This document shows, piece after piece, positions 24,061-33,759 of a DNA stretch of 64,000 bases (positions within the stretch are counted from its first letter, which is position 1; each line of letters begins with the position of its first letter). The stretch comes from Sphingobacteriales bacterium 44-15 (GTDB taxonomy: Bacteria > Bacteroidota > Bacteroidia > Chitinophagales > Chitinophagaceae). The stretch is taken from contig MKWG01000021.1 in the NCBI GenBank assembly GCA_001899685.1, positions 36,615-100,614 on the forward strand. Reading direction: 5' to 3'. Position numbers and translations under genes: made by a program. Below the pieces are notes generated by a model that was given only the letters and a program-made list of their open reading frames with translations, had not been told where the DNA came from and did no database searches.

Positions 24061-24312
24061 TCATTTTATTCTTTTCAATACAGGCACATTCATCATTGCC
24101 GCGGCATCCCTGTAGTCTACCAATTGACTGTCTCCGGGGCTGCTGAAGCGGTATTGCTTACCGCTTACGGTACCCCTTACCGTTAGTGCTGATTTCCCGG
24201 TATAGATGAATGCGACATCCGGCCACATCTTTTCCTGCTGCACAGAATTGACACGATCTGTTGTGTAGGGATATTTATCTATTGAAGCTCTTTTGTTTCC
24301 GCAGTTGCACAT
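24061..24312 (-). CDS. Small cysteine-containing protein of unknown function
   Basis: An 83-residue protein starting MCNCGNKR, followed by a hydrophilic stretch and a small beta domain (VAFIYTGKSALTVRGTVSGK, QYRFSSPGDSQLVDYRDAAA). I do not recognise a named family; the domain resembles short phage or structural proteins in style only. It is the last gene of a minus-strand pair with the DUF1360-like gene, 11 bases downstream of it. Confidence 0.6.
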   Translation of the reverse strand: MCNCGNKRASIDKYPYTTDRVNSVQQEKMWPDVAFIYTGKSALTVRGTVSGKQYRFSSPGDSQLVDYRDAAAMMNVPVLKRIK

Positions 24313-24323
24313 AGTATAAAATA

Positions 24324-24650
24324 TTAGTCTTCCGTATATTCAGGCATATCATTATGGCTGTTGCCTTTGGTAGTTGTTGCCTGCTCCAGCAGGCAGGCTG
24401 CGCCGGAAAGTGCCAGCCAGTGGATGAGTATGTTTATCCATCCAAAAGCGATCCAAAGCGCAAAAGGGAATGCCGTCCATATACTGCAGCAATAAAAGCA
24501 GTCGAGCAGCTTTCCCCAGAAGCTTTTGCCTGCTTTTTTTCTTAAGCTGTAAATAATATTAAAAGGCCCGTCTTCTTTTGCAAGCAGGTGAGTGATCCTC
24601 CACACTGCGAGGGTAGTAATGAGAAAGACAGCTATATTCATCGGTGGCAT
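24324..24650 (-). CDS. DUF1360-like membrane protein
   Basis: A 108-residue inner-membrane protein with two or three helices (FLITTLAVWRITHLLAKEDG, WTAFPFALWIAFGWINILIH). It matches the DUF1360 layout: an RLTHLL-like motif, ED/GPF after helix 1, and a CFYCCSIW cysteine stretch between helices. DUF1360 members occur in spore-formers, phages and surface-structure loci; no function is known. The start may be the second ATG (MNIAVFLI, three codons later). It is separated from the 755-residue gene upstream by a strong terminator but belongs to the same gene neighbourhood. Confidence 0.7.
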   Translation of the reverse strand: MPPMNIAVFLITTLAVWRITHLLAKEDGPFNIIYSLRKKAGKSFWGKLLDCFYCCSIWTAFPFALWIAFGWINILIHWLALSGAACLLEQATTTKGNSHNDMPEYTED

Positions 24651-24656
24651 TAAAAG

Positions 24657-24699
24657 GGATAAAAAAGACTACAGATATTTATATAACACCTGTAGTCTT
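24657..24699 (-). terminator. Rho-independent terminator of the 755-residue gene
   Basis: On the minus strand, AAGACTACAG (24699-24690) pairs with CTGTAGTCTT (24674-24665), followed by T5. It starts 11 bases after the stop codon at 24710. Confidence 0.85.
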
Positions 24700-24709
24700 G
24701 CAACAATAA

Positions 24710-26977
24710 TTATGGTTCAAGCGCAAAGGCTGCCACCCTGTACGGTGCATCTTTGCCTGTTTGCCTGTAGGTGCCATCGGTAGCCATGGCTATTACAGAC
24801 AGCGTTTCCGCAAATGCCGCTTTGCCTTCACCATTGTTGTAGCAGGTATCAAGCAATTGCAGCGGTGTGAAATGCCTGCTGTAGATCCCTGCGCTCAGGG
24901 TGTAGCCGGAGGCGCTGTCAATCACCATTCCGGAGGCGCCGGCATTAGCTACAGCTCCGCAGGTGCCCTTGGTTACGCCAAAGCTGAATACAGAGAAGTT
25001 ATTGGGATGAGTAGCGAGGAATGACAGCTCAAGGTCGGCTTCCACACCACCGGGTTTGTATTTTACAAAACCACAACAATCAGTAGCCGCAGGATCGCCA
25101 TTTACATTCACTGTAAATATCTGCGACTGGCATGCGCTGTTATCTATTCTCACCAGCATTTTAAATGCATCGGCAGTAGTAACTGTGGGCGCCTGCAGGT
25201 ATTCGTTGGGCGCATTCACGCTGGTATCCCCGTCATTATAATCCGGGACCTTGAACAGGGTCTTCGGCAGATTGAAAAGCTGGTTGCCCGCCTGGTCAAA
25301 CAATTCCAGCACAAACTCATAAAGCCCGTCGCCGCCGTCCATAGCGCCATTCTTCAGTTGGGAAGAATCAAATCCTATCGTATGCGTATTGTGTGTGCGC
25401 TCGTACCATTGCGGGTCTGTTTCCGCCCTGTTGAATGGAGCCATTGCCGGAGAAGTAGGCGGGATAATGTAAACATCATTGCTCGGTCCTACGGTAAATG
25501 GCCCCAGCTTCACACTGTCGTGACCGATCTGTTCGTCGCCGTTGGCGTCAATATAGGTAAAGTCATACGCTTTCATCTCTATATTATTCAGCGTTTCCCA
25601 ACTACCGGATACCGGTGAGAGGTCTGCGTCCCCCACTTTCCTGTAGCGCCACCTGTAGTGATAAATGCCGGTGCCGGGCAGGTTGCTCCCAAAGCCCATG
25701 TAGAAACCCGGGCTGCCGCCAAAGGGACGCTTATAATCCCCGGCAACAGTAGATAAAAATCCATCATAAACGGCAGCGGCATCCGTAAGCCCTATGCGGT
25801 TATAGCTGACCGACTGCCCGGGAGGCGGCTGCAGCACATTGAACTGGTTGATATGCGATACGCTGGTGCTGCCAATGCTCCTGATCCATACCAGCTCGCC
25901 GGGGATGGGGCAGTTGCAGCAGCAGTCGCCCGGCACACGCGGATCGGTGATGTGAATATTGATATTAGTACCGCAGGCATAATCCCAGTAAGTATAGCAG
26001 GGCACCGGCGGGCGGTATACCGTAGTCCATACACCATTGATCAGGTATTCGATCCAGATATATACATCCGGCTTATCTCCAAAGCAGAGGTAAGATATGT
26101 TGGTGTCGAAACGCCCGTTGGCATCTGTATATACTACTTTGCGCTCAGTGCAACGGTAAAAATAAGGCCACCACCAGGGCCACAGGCAAAACCAGGGATG
26201 CAGCAATGCATAGTTGCTTACAATGGTTTCACGAACCAGGTTAAGGTTGCCGGAAGCAAGTTTTTGCCTTATGTCGAGACTTAATTCAGGCAGTGCTGCT
26301 GCGGCTTCCATCTGCTGCTGTTCCGAAGAAGTTGTTTTGAAGATATTCTCTCCGCCGGCCGCCGCCGCTCTGGAAAAGATCTGCTCAAACGGCGGAGGAT
26401 CCGGAATGGGTATGGGATTACGGAGGATCTCTTCAGGATGCAGGATTGCATCCGGGATCTTTGCGATGATGTTATCCGGTATCCGGTAGATCCAGTACCG
26501 GATAGCATCAATTTCACAAATATGCACGCGCGCCCTGCATACTGCACGGTCTGTCCAGGTGTTCCCGATATGAAACCATTTGGACACTTTTCCCGTAACC
26601 CGGCAATTACAGAAGGACCAAAACTGCGCCACAGCATCCGGCACAGGCAATATGCTGATATTGCCCTGCAGGTCGGCGCTCAAAACAGCCTCATAGGGTT
26701 TATAATTTTCCAGGTCTTCAATAGTAGTTACCTGCTGAATTTTTTTATCAGAAACAGGAGCGATGAACACCCTTAATTCTTTGGGGTCAAAGCTGCCCGG
26801 TTGTTTGCGTGCAGCGGTGGCTGCATCGGAGAGATTGAATTCAAGCCTGTTTTCTTTTACAGGCTGGCGCTGCAGGAACAGCCCGTTACAATAAAACAGG
26901 AAGCCTATCAGCGAGATATCTTCTGCGGGCCTGCTGTCGAACTCCACAGCAAGAGAAAGTCTTTTAATAGTTGCCAT
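24710..26977 (-). CDS. Large protein of unknown function (755 residues)
   Basis: I do not recognise this family. There is no signal peptide (MATIKRLSLAVEFDSRPAED), so it is cytoplasmic or exported by a dedicated route. The first 180 residues are a beta-rich region. A middle segment is rich in proline and aromatic residues, with a tryptophan-rich stretch (HPWFCLWPWWWPYFYRC, near residue 265). A cysteine cluster follows (DCCCNCPIPGELV, near 375), then beta-sandwich-like segments with Ig-like or carboxypeptidase-regulatory flavour to the end (GQSVSYNRIGLTDAAAVYDG, LDTCYNNGEGKAAFAE). It is transcribed alone and ends in a clear terminator. The neighbours downstream are a DUF1360-like and a small cysteine protein. 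A role in a surface or structural assembly is a guess. Confidence 0.65.
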   Translation of the reverse strand: MATIKRLSLAVEFDSRPAEDISLIGFLFYCNGLFLQRQPVKENRLEFNLSDAATAARKQPGSFDPKELRVFIAPVSDKKIQQVTTIEDLENYKPYEAVLSADLQGNISILPVPDAVAQFWSFCNCRVTGKVSKWFHIGNTWTDRAVCRARVHICEIDAIRYWIYRIPDNIIAKIPDAILHPEEILRNPIPIPDPPPFEQIFSRAAAAGGENIFKTTSSEQQQMEAAAALPELSLDIRQKLASGNLNLVRETIVSNYALLHPWFCLWPWWWPYFYRCTERKVVYTDANGRFDTNISYLCFGDKPDVYIWIEYLINGVWTTVYRPPVPCYTYWDYACGTNINIHITDPRVPGDCCCNCPIPGELVWIRSIGSTSVSHINQFNVLQPPPGQSVSYNRIGLTDAAAVYDGFLSTVAGDYKRPFGGSPGFYMGFGSNLPGTGIYHYRWRYRKVGDADLSPVSGSWETLNNIEMKAYDFTYIDANGDEQIGHDSVKLGPFTVGPSNDVYIIPPTSPAMAPFNRAETDPQWYERTHNTHTIGFDSSQLKNGAMDGGDGLYEFVLELFDQAGNQLFNLPKTLFKVPDYNDGDTSVNAPNEYLQAPTVTTADAFKMLVRIDNSACQSQIFTVNVNGDPAATDCCGFVKYKPGGVEADLELSFLATHPNNFSVFSFGVTKGTCGAVANAGASGMVIDSASGYTLSAGIYSRHFTPLQLLDTCYNNGEGKAAFAETLSVIAMATDGTYRQTGKDAPYRVAAFALEP

Positions 26978-27540
26978 AACCGGATATTTTAAAGAAGTTG
27001 TGAGGAATCGTTATGTAGAAAAAAGATATGACCGGAGCGTGGCGGCCCTTTGATCCTGATTGATATGGGGGACATAAAGTAAAGGTTTAATGGCTAACCG
27101 GATGATGATGGCGGTTATCGTGAAAAGTGAGACGTGAAAGGTGAATAGTCAGTGCTGAGAACCGGTTGTTTTTAGCGTTTCACATCTCACGTCTTTCCTC
27201 TGTCCTCTCACGATTGCATCTGTGTGTATGCAGGAATAACCGCAATTATCCCCCGCGGCAGCAGGAGCGATTGAATAAAATCCATTATGCCGGTGTAAGA
27301 TATCCCGGCAGCCCTGGTTTTGAATGTGGCATTGAGCATGACCTTCATTTTTAAATGATTTTATGTGATAAAAGCTCAAAGGGAAATAAAGGATGATCCA
27401 AAGGCGGGCGTTCTTAAAACATCAGGTGGTATATAATGAAACAGGCGGAGGAGAGGGTTGTTACCTCTTCTTTCTTATTTTGATCATTTTTTTAAGGAAA
27501 GCCTGCGCATATATAAGGGTTACAGGATTATCTTTACCTC
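26978..27540. other. Non-coding gap with GTGAGACGTGAAAGG repeat
   Basis: 27118-27215 is a copy of the GTGA-rich repeat: GTGAAAAGTGAGACGTGAAA, facing its complement TTTCACATCTCACGTCTTTC about 45 bases on, so it is palindromic. The rest shows no convincing gene. It contains the upstream region of the flippase gene, with a TATCTTTA box near 27527. Confidence 0.55.
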
Positions 27541-29043
27541 ATGAGCTCCATAAGACGGCAAAGCATCATATCTTCAGTAGTGATCTATATCGGCTTTGCA
27601 GTGGGTATGCTGAATGTGTATTTTTTTACCAAGGAAAACCTTTTTTCAGCCGACCAGTACGGGCTTACACAGGTGTTTATTGCTATTTCGGCGATGATGC
27701 AGGCCATCGCAACCCTCGGCATGCCTTCTTTTATTTTCAAGTTTTATCCTTATTACAGCCACCATCTTGCCGACAGGAAAAATGATATACTTTCTTTGTC
27801 GCTGGTGGTCAGCCTCGCAGGTTTTTTGCTGGTAGCTGTCGGGGGATGGCTGTTTAAGGATCTTGTGATCAAAAAATACAATACCAATGCTCCTCAACTG
27901 GTAGATTATTATTTCTGGATATTTCCGATGGGTTTTGGGCTGACTGTTTTTACCATACTCGAAGCATATACCCAGAGCATTAAAAAGCCGGTGGTTACCA
28001 ATTTCCTGCGCGAAGTGCAATGGAGATTGTGGACAACACTATTGATCCTGCTGTTCGTATTTCATATTGTCGGCGACTTCGGTGCATTCATTAAGCTGTA
28101 TGTTTTGGGATATCCTGTTGCAGCGCTGAGCTTGTTTATATACCTGGGGGTAAAAGGCAAGCTGCATTTTACTTTTTCTTTAAGCAAGGTCACCCGCCGG
28201 TTTTCAAAAAAGATCGTTTCATTCTGTCTTTTCGTGTATTCAGGCATGCTGGTGTTTACGCTCTCCGGTGTTTTTGATACCATGGTGATCGCTTCTGTTT
28301 TACCCGACGGGCTTACACAGGCGGCGATATTTACCCTGGCCCAGACCATGACCAGTATTATCCAGGCGCCACAGAGAGGGATCGTTGCCGCTTCCATTGC
28401 CCACCTGTCGGAAGCCTGGAAAAATAAGGATATGAAGGCGCTGCAGATAATTTATCAGCGCTCATCTATCAACCTTTTATTATTTGCGGCGGGCATATTC
28501 ATGCTGATAGCGCTTAACTATACGGAAGCTGTATACACTTTCGGGCTTAAACCCGAGTATGCTTCAGGGTTCACTGTTTTTATTTTTATGGGCATCACCA
28601 AAGTCATTGATCTTGGCACGGGTCTCAATGCCCAGATCATCGGCACTTCTAACTACTGGAGGTTTGAACTGACAAGCGGTATAATATTGCTGGTAATTAT
28701 GCTGCCTACTACTTATATACTGGCAAAGCAATACGGGATCATCGGGCCGGCAATAGCCACACTTATTTCAACTTCCATATACAATACCGTCCGCCTGCTT
28801 TTTTTGTATATAAAATTCAGGCTGCAGCCTTTTAGGGTTGCATCACTATATACCGTTCTTGCTGCCGCTGCCTGCTATGCAATTTGTTATTTTGCTTTTC
28901 ACAGCCTGCATGGCTTTCGGGGACTGTTCATAAGGTCAATCGCTTTTATACTGCTTTACGGCGGCGCTGCGGTATATTTCAGCCTTTCTCCCGATATACA
29001 ACCGTTATGGCGAACGGTGAAGAAAAGGCTGGGCATTCGTTAA
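27541..29043 (+). CDS. Oligosaccharide flippase / polysaccharide export protein (MATE-like)
   Basis: A 500-residue inner-membrane protein with about 14 helices, of the Wzx-like oligosaccharide flippase group. The start MSSIRRQSIISSVVIYIGFA and the repeated hydrophobic segments with LGMPSFIFKFYPYYSHH and GLTQAAIFTLAQTMTSIIQAP are typical of the Bacteroidota members. It would move a lipid-linked glycan across the membrane. No glycosyltransferase cluster is next to it, so its glycan is unknown. Its neighbours nadB and anmK are on the same strand but separated by more than 100 bases. Confidence 0.85.
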   Translation: MSSIRRQSIISSVVIYIGFAVGMLNVYFFTKENLFSADQYGLTQVFIAISAMMQAIATLGMPSFIFKFYPYYSHHLADRKNDILSLSLVVSLAGFLLVAVGGWLFKDLVIKKYNTNAPQLVDYYFWIFPMGFGLTVFTILEAYTQSIKKPVVTNFLREVQWRLWTTLLILLFVFHIVGDFGAFIKLYVLGYPVAALSLFIYLGVKGKLHFTFSLSKVTRRFSKKIVSFCLFVYSGMLVFTLSGVFDTMVIASVLPDGLTQAAIFTLAQTMTSIIQAPQRGIVAASIAHLSEAWKNKDMKALQIIYQRSSINLLLFAAGIFMLIALNYTEAVYTFGLKPEYASGFTVFIFMGITKVIDLGTGLNAQIIGTSNYWRFELTSGIILLVIMLPTTYILAKQYGIIGPAIATLISTSIYNTVRLLFLYIKFRLQPFRVASLYTVLAAAACYAICYFAFHSLHGFRGLFIRSIAFILLYGGAAVYFSLSPDIQPLWRTVKKRLGIR

Positions 29044-29216
29044 TTAATTTTTGAGGTACCGGAGAAAGCCCTCTGGGCTAAAATACAAGGACCCGCTGCC
29101 TCCTCAAAATATTAATTAATCAGCATTGAATGCCTATTTTGTTATTTACCCGTTTTATATTTCCTCCACCGCTCTCTACATTTAATTATCTTGCAGCAAA
29201 CATTTGATCTATCAAT

Positions 29217-30836
29217 ATGCAGACAGACATTCTTGTCATTGGATCGGGAATAGCAGGACTTACCTATGCGCTCAAAGTTGCAGGCGACTGCCCGGATAAA
29301 AAAGTGACCATTTTTACCAAAACCATTTCAGACGAGACCAATACCAAGTACGCACAGGGGGGTATTGCCGGCGTATGGGATAATGAGCATGACAGTTTTG
29401 AAAAACATATTGAAGATACGCTCATTGCCGGCGACGGGCTATGCAACGAAAAGACCGTAGAAATAGTAGTAAAGGAAGGAGTGGAAAGGATCAGGGAGAT
29501 CATTGACTGGGGCGCTAAATTCGACAAAGAGCCCGATGGCGATTATGCGTTAGGGAAAGAAGGAGGGCATAGCGAGTTCAGGATATTGCATCACAAAGAT
29601 GTTACCGGCAGAGAGATGGAAAGGGCATTACTCGAAGCCATAAAAGCACAACCTAATATAGAAGTGATCACCCATTGCTTTGTAGTGGATATCATTACAC
29701 AGCATCACCTCGGCTACCTGGTAACAAAGGCGACTCCCGATATTGAATGCTTTGGGGTATATGCTTTAAACCTGCGTACCAAAAAAATTGATAAGGTGCT
29801 GGCTTCGATTACGCTGCTGGCTACGGGGGGTAACGGGCAGGTATACCGTACTACCACTAACCCGGTGATCGCCACGGGCGATGGTGTAGCCATGGCTTAC
29901 CGCGCCAAGGGCAGGATCGAGAATATGGAATTCATCCAGTTTCACCCGACGGCTTTGTTTGAAGCCGGGCTCCGGGGGCAGGCTTTCCTGATCACGGAAG
30001 CCGTTCGCGGCGATGGGGGTATTTTGCGCAACAGCGAAGGCGAAGCTTTCATGGAACGCTATGATGAAAGAAAAGATCTTGCGCCCCGTGATATTGTGGC
30101 AAGGGCAATAGATAATGAGATGAAACGCACCGGTACCGAGCATGTATGGCTCGATTGCCGGCACATGAATAAAGAAAAGTTTGTGCATCATTTCCCTAAC
30201 ATTTATGAAAAATGTCTTTCTCTTGGCATTGATATTACAAAAGATATGATACCCGTAGCTCCTGCAGCACACTACAGTTGCGGTGGTATAAAAACAGACG
30301 AATGGGCCAGGACTTCCATAAAGCATTTGTATGCTGCCGGGGAATGCGCTTCTACCGGGCTGCACGGGGCAAACCGTCTTGCCAGCAATTCCCTGCTGGA
30401 AGCAATGGTATTTGCGCACAGGGCATACCAGGATACCGTTGAGAAAATAAATAACGGTATCAACGGCGAATGGGGCCAATGGGACCGGCAGGCGGTTCCT
30501 GACTGGCGCACGGAAGGCACTACGGCACCGAAAGAAATGATCCTCATTACCCAAAGCCTCAAAGAGCTGCAACTGCTGATGAGCGATTATGTTGGCATTG
30601 TGCGTACCAACACCCGCCTGGAAAGGGCTATGCGGCGTCTCGACCTGCTGCATGAAGAAACGGAAGGGCTTTACAAAGCCACAGAAATATCACCGCAGCT
30701 CTGCCAGTTGAGGAATATGATCACCGTGGGCTACCTGATAGTGAAATCAGCTATGTTCAGACATGAAAGCCGCGGTCTGCATTATAATACAGATTACCCG
30801 GAGAAGAGCGGGCTGCTGCAGAATATTGTATTGTAA
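29217..30836 (+). CDS. nadB: L-aspartate oxidase
   Basis: A 539-residue FAD enzyme that oxidises L-aspartate to iminoaspartate, the first step of de novo NAD synthesis. The FAD motif DILVIGSGIAGLTYALKVA is at residues 4-22; TKYAQGGIAGVWDNEHDSF, the family-specific HPTALFEAGLRGQAFLITEA, and HYSCGGIKTD...LYAAGECASTGLHGANRLASNSLLEA near residues 353-400 are all intact. The length is normal. There is no nadA or nadC in the window. It is cytosolic. The identification is strong because succinate dehydrogenase flavoproteins lack this short C-terminus and loop arrangement. Confidence 0.95.
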   Translation: MQTDILVIGSGIAGLTYALKVAGDCPDKKVTIFTKTISDETNTKYAQGGIAGVWDNEHDSFEKHIEDTLIAGDGLCNEKTVEIVVKEGVERIREIIDWGAKFDKEPDGDYALGKEGGHSEFRILHHKDVTGREMERALLEAIKAQPNIEVITHCFVVDIITQHHLGYLVTKATPDIECFGVYALNLRTKKIDKVLASITLLATGGNGQVYRTTTNPVIATGDGVAMAYRAKGRIENMEFIQFHPTALFEAGLRGQAFLITEAVRGDGGILRNSEGEAFMERYDERKDLAPRDIVARAIDNEMKRTGTEHVWLDCRHMNKEKFVHHFPNIYEKCLSLGIDITKDMIPVAPAAHYSCGGIKTDEWARTSIKHLYAAGECASTGLHGANRLASNSLLEAMVFAHRAYQDTVEKINNGINGEWGQWDRQAVPDWRTEGTTAPKEMILITQSLKELQLLMSDYVGIVRTNTRLERAMRRLDLLHEETEGLYKATEISPQLCQLRNMITVGYLIVKSAMFRHESRGLHYNTDYPEKSGLLQNIVL

Positions 30837-30844
30837 GCCGCTGT

Positions 30845-30945
30845 TATGTCAAACGTGAGACGTGAGATGTGAGACGCGAAATGTGAAGCGATAAATGGAT
30901 AAACGTGAGTGCTGAAAGGCAAACCTAAGCTTCGCTTTGCATATA
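30845..30945. repeat. GTGAGACGTGAGATGTGAGACG repeat between nadB and anmK
   Basis: A run of GTGAGACG/GTGAGATG units starts eight bases after the nadB stop codon. It belongs to the same family as copies near 4.65, 27.12, 32.16 and 46.86 kb. No gene is seen in it. Confidence 0.65.
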
Positions 30946-30955
30946 TACATTCAAA

Positions 30956-32158
30956 ATGAATAAAAACATTCAGAGACTATATGATATCGCCGGCAAGGCA
31001 GAGCGGATCATTATCGGGCTGATGTCGGGCACTTCGGTAGATGGGCTGGATGTGGCTTTATGCAGGTTCTCGGGTGCGGGCTTAGATGTTCCCATCCGGT
31101 TACTGGCTTTTGAAACGGTGGCGTATGAGGAGGATTTCAAAAAAGAGATTGCGGCTGTCTTTTCCCGCAGGGATGCCGATCTTGAAAAAGTGACCCTGCT
31201 CAACGGGTGGATAGCGCAACAGCACGCGGCGATCATCAATGACTGCTTAAAGAAATGGGGCCGCTCACCGGCAGCGGTTGATCTTATCGCCAGCCATGGT
31301 CAAACCATATTCCATGCTCCCCGGCGCCTGCACCATCTCGAAAAGTTTGGTAATGCAACGCTGCAAATAGGAGACGGAGATCATATAGCGGTTGCAACAG
31401 GCATTATAACTATCAGTGATTTCAGGCAGAAACATATCGCTGCCGGCGGGGAAGGAGCTCCCCTTGCCGCCTATGGCGACTTCCTGCTTTTTTCCCGCAA
31501 AGGAGAAAACAGGATCATGCTCAATATTGGGGGCATTGCCAACTTTACTTACCTGCCCGGCAGCCTGCATGCAAATGAGGTTTTTTGTACCGATACCGGC
31601 ACGGGCAATACGCTGATGGACGCCTTTATACGTAAAAATTACCCGGGAAAGTATTTTGATGAAAATGCGCAGATAGCCTCACGGGGCAGTATAAACGAAG
31701 CGTTGCTGGCGGCGCTAAAGGATCACGAATTTTTTGCACAGGGGTTTCCTAAAACCACAGGACCCGAGCTTTTCAACCTTCAATACCTTGACAGGGCAAA
31801 GCAACGATCGCAAAGCACCACTGTCAGCAATGAAGACACCATGGCGACGCTGAACCGGTTTTCAGCCGAAACGATCGCAGATGCTGTGAACGCCGTTGCA
31901 GGCAACGGGCAGCCGTTCTCTCTTTTTGTAAGCGGGGGCGGCATGCACAATCCCCTGCTGATGGAGCATATTGTGTCCTTACTTCCAGGAGCATCTCTTA
32001 AAAACACTGCGGTACTGGATATTCCACCCGATGCCAAGGAGGCTGTTTTGTTTGCTGTGCTGGCAAATGAAGCTGTTGGCGGTGGCAATATTCATTTTGG
32101 ATCAGGGCGGAATGGCATACCCGGTGTTTCAATGGGAAAAATAAGCTTCCCTTTGTGA
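30956..32158 (+). CDS. anmK: Anhydro-N-acetylmuramic acid kinase
   Basis: A 400-residue cytosolic kinase of peptidoglycan recycling: it converts 1,6-anhydro-MurNAc to MurNAc-6-phosphate. The nucleotide motif IIIGLMSGTSVDGLDVALC is at residues 19-37, DLIASHGQTIFHAP near 110, MLNIGGIANFTYLP near 186, and the CTDTGTGNTLMDAFI and SGGGMHNPLLM motifs follow. The length fits the Bacteroidota form, slightly longer than E. coli AnmK (about 370). No other recycling gene is next to it. Confidence 0.95.
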   Translation: MNKNIQRLYDIAGKAERIIIGLMSGTSVDGLDVALCRFSGAGLDVPIRLLAFETVAYEEDFKKEIAAVFSRRDADLEKVTLLNGWIAQQHAAIINDCLKKWGRSPAAVDLIASHGQTIFHAPRRLHHLEKFGNATLQIGDGDHIAVATGIITISDFRQKHIAAGGEGAPLAAYGDFLLFSRKGENRIMLNIGGIANFTYLPGSLHANEVFCTDTGTGNTLMDAFIRKNYPGKYFDENAQIASRGSINEALLAALKDHEFFAQGFPKTTGPELFNLQYLDRAKQRSQSTTVSNEDTMATLNRFSAETIADAVNAVAGNGQPFSLFVSGGGMHNPLLMEHIVSLLPGASLKNTAVLDIPPDAKEAVLFAVLANEAVGGGNIHFGSGRNGIPGVSMGKISFPL

Positions 32159-32316
32159 AATGTGAGAAGTGAAATGTGAGAAGTGAAATGTGAAACTTGC
32201 CTACCGGCAGGCAGGGGATAAACGTGAGAGGTGAAAAAGGTAACCCCGGAACGCTAAAGGCCAGCAGCTCTCCCCTTGCTCATTGCCCACTGCCCATTCA
32301 CTTTTCACGATAACAG
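32159..32316. repeat. GTGAGAAGTGAAATGTGA repeat between convergent genes
   Basis: The repeat starts at the anmK stop codon and runs through GTGAAATGTGAGAAGTGAAA and a CCTACCGGCAGGCAGGGG hairpin. It ends in the complementary TTCACTTTTCACGATAACAG just before the efflux gene's stop codon, so the gap is flanked by inverted copies. Confidence 0.65.
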
Positions 32317-33759
32317 CTATTGCCATCCCCCGCCAAGCTCCCTGTATATATTGATCACGGCGTTCAACTGGTCTTTTTTGGTATCAATCAGATCCAGCCG
32401 GGCTTCCAGGGCATCCCGTTGCGTCATCAGCACCTCGAGGTAGTCGGCATGGGCCGATTTGAACAGGTCATTTGAAATATCAATAGACCTGGTAAGGGCA
32501 TCTACCTGCTGCGATTTCAGCGCATAACTGCTGTCGAGGTTATTGATCTTCGAAAGCTGGTTTGCCACTTCAAGATAGGCATTCAGTACCGTGCGCTGAT
32601 AATTGTATAGGGCCTGGAGCTGCCTCGCATTGGCGCTGTTAAATTCCGCTTTAATAGCGCTGCGGTTGATGAGCGGCGCGGCAAGATCCCCGGCCAGGGA
32701 ATAAAGCATGGACTCGGGTAATTTTACAAGATAAGAAGGGTTGAACGCCTGCAAGCCTAAAGAGGCTGAAATACCCAGGGAAGGATAAAATGCTGCATGC
32801 GCTACCTGTACATCCAGCTTTGCTGCTGCCAGCTCCAGTTCAGCCTGCCTGACATCCGGGCGGTTGGCAAGCAGTTGTGAAGGGATACCGGACTGTACAG
32901 CCTGCGGCACTAATGCGAGAAAATTGCTTTTATCTCTCGGTATCTCCTGCGGGTAGCGGCCCAGCAACAGGTTGATCGTATTCTCTGTTTCTTTTATTTT
33001 TTGAATGATATCATACTCCAGGCTTTGAGAGCCAAGTACTTCCGCCTGGAATTTCTGTACGGCCAGCTCGGTGGCGCGCATCGCTTCTTTTTGAACTTTT
33101 ACGATCTCCAGCACATTTTTCTGCAGCTCAATATTCTGCCGTACTATATCCAACTGGTTGTCCAGAGCCAGCAGCTCATAATACGTGTTGGCAATCTCTC
33201 CGATAAGACTGGTAAGCACAAAATTTTTACCTTCTACGGTAGAGAGATAGCGGGTAACAGCTGCCTTTTTTGCATTGCGTAGCTTTTTCCAGATATCTGC
33301 TTCCCAGTGGGCGTACAGCCCGATCATATAATCAGGTAATACATCAGGAACTTTTTTACCCGGCTTAATGTCGGTAGAAGCATCGCCGGCTCCCTGGCTG
33401 GTATACCGTCCCACTTTCTCAAAGCCGGCTCCTGCCTGCAGTCCCACGTTGGGAAGTATCTCGCCCTTCCTGGCCAATATTTCGTTCCCTGCAATTTCAA
33501 TTTCCTGCAAAGTAATGTTCAGTTCCTGGTTATTCTTCAGCGCCGTATCTATCAGCTTCACCAGGTTTGTATCAGTAAAAAAATTTCTCCACCGGATAGC
33601 CGACATGCTGGTGATATCACCGGCGCTGTTATTATCACTGCTGTAAGTGGCAGGAACGGATTTGTTATCTGTCAGCTCTGCAATTTTAGGAACGCTGCAG
33701 CTTATTGCCAGAAGGCAAATGCCTGCGGAAAGTATATATCGGGATCTGGTCTTATACAT
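32317..33759 (-). CDS. RND efflux outer-membrane lipoprotein (TolC/OprM type)
   Basis: A 480-residue outer-membrane channel. The signal ends in a lipobox (LLAISC, Cys21). The body has the two repeated outer-membrane-factor domains (LIDTALKNNQELNITLQEIE near residue 70, LELAAAKLDVQVAHAAFYPS near 305) with long coiled coils. It is the last gene of the efflux unit. Its start overlaps the pump gene's end by eight bases, which implies translational coupling. The substrate is not readable from sequence. Confidence 0.92.
   Translation of the reverse strand: MYKTRSRYILSAGICLLAISCSVPKIAELTDNKSVPATYSSDNNSAGDITSMSAIRWRNFFTDTNLVKLIDTALKNNQELNITLQEIEIAGNEILARKGEILPNVGLQAGAGFEKVGRYTSQGAGDASTDIKPGKKVPDVLPDYMIGLYAHWEADIWKKLRNAKKAAVTRYLSTVEGKNFVLTSLIGEIANTYYELLALDNQLDIVRQNIELQKNVLEIVKVQKEAMRATELAVQKFQAEVLGSQSLEYDIIQKIKETENTINLLLGRYPQEIPRDKSNFLALVPQAVQSGIPSQLLANRPDVRQAELELAAAKLDVQVAHAAFYPSLGISASLGLQAFNPSYLVKLPESMLYSLAGDLAAPLINRSAIKAEFNSANARQLQALYNYQRTVLNAYLEVANQLSKINNLDSSYALKSQQVDALTRSIDISNDLFKSAHADYLEVLMTQRDALEARLDLIDTKKDQLNAVINIYRELGGGWQ

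Noticed and set aside
27208..27348. Minus-strand 46-codon frame (MKVMLNATFKTRAAGISYTG)
   Set aside because: Too short and partly over a repeat; no partner gene or motif supports it.
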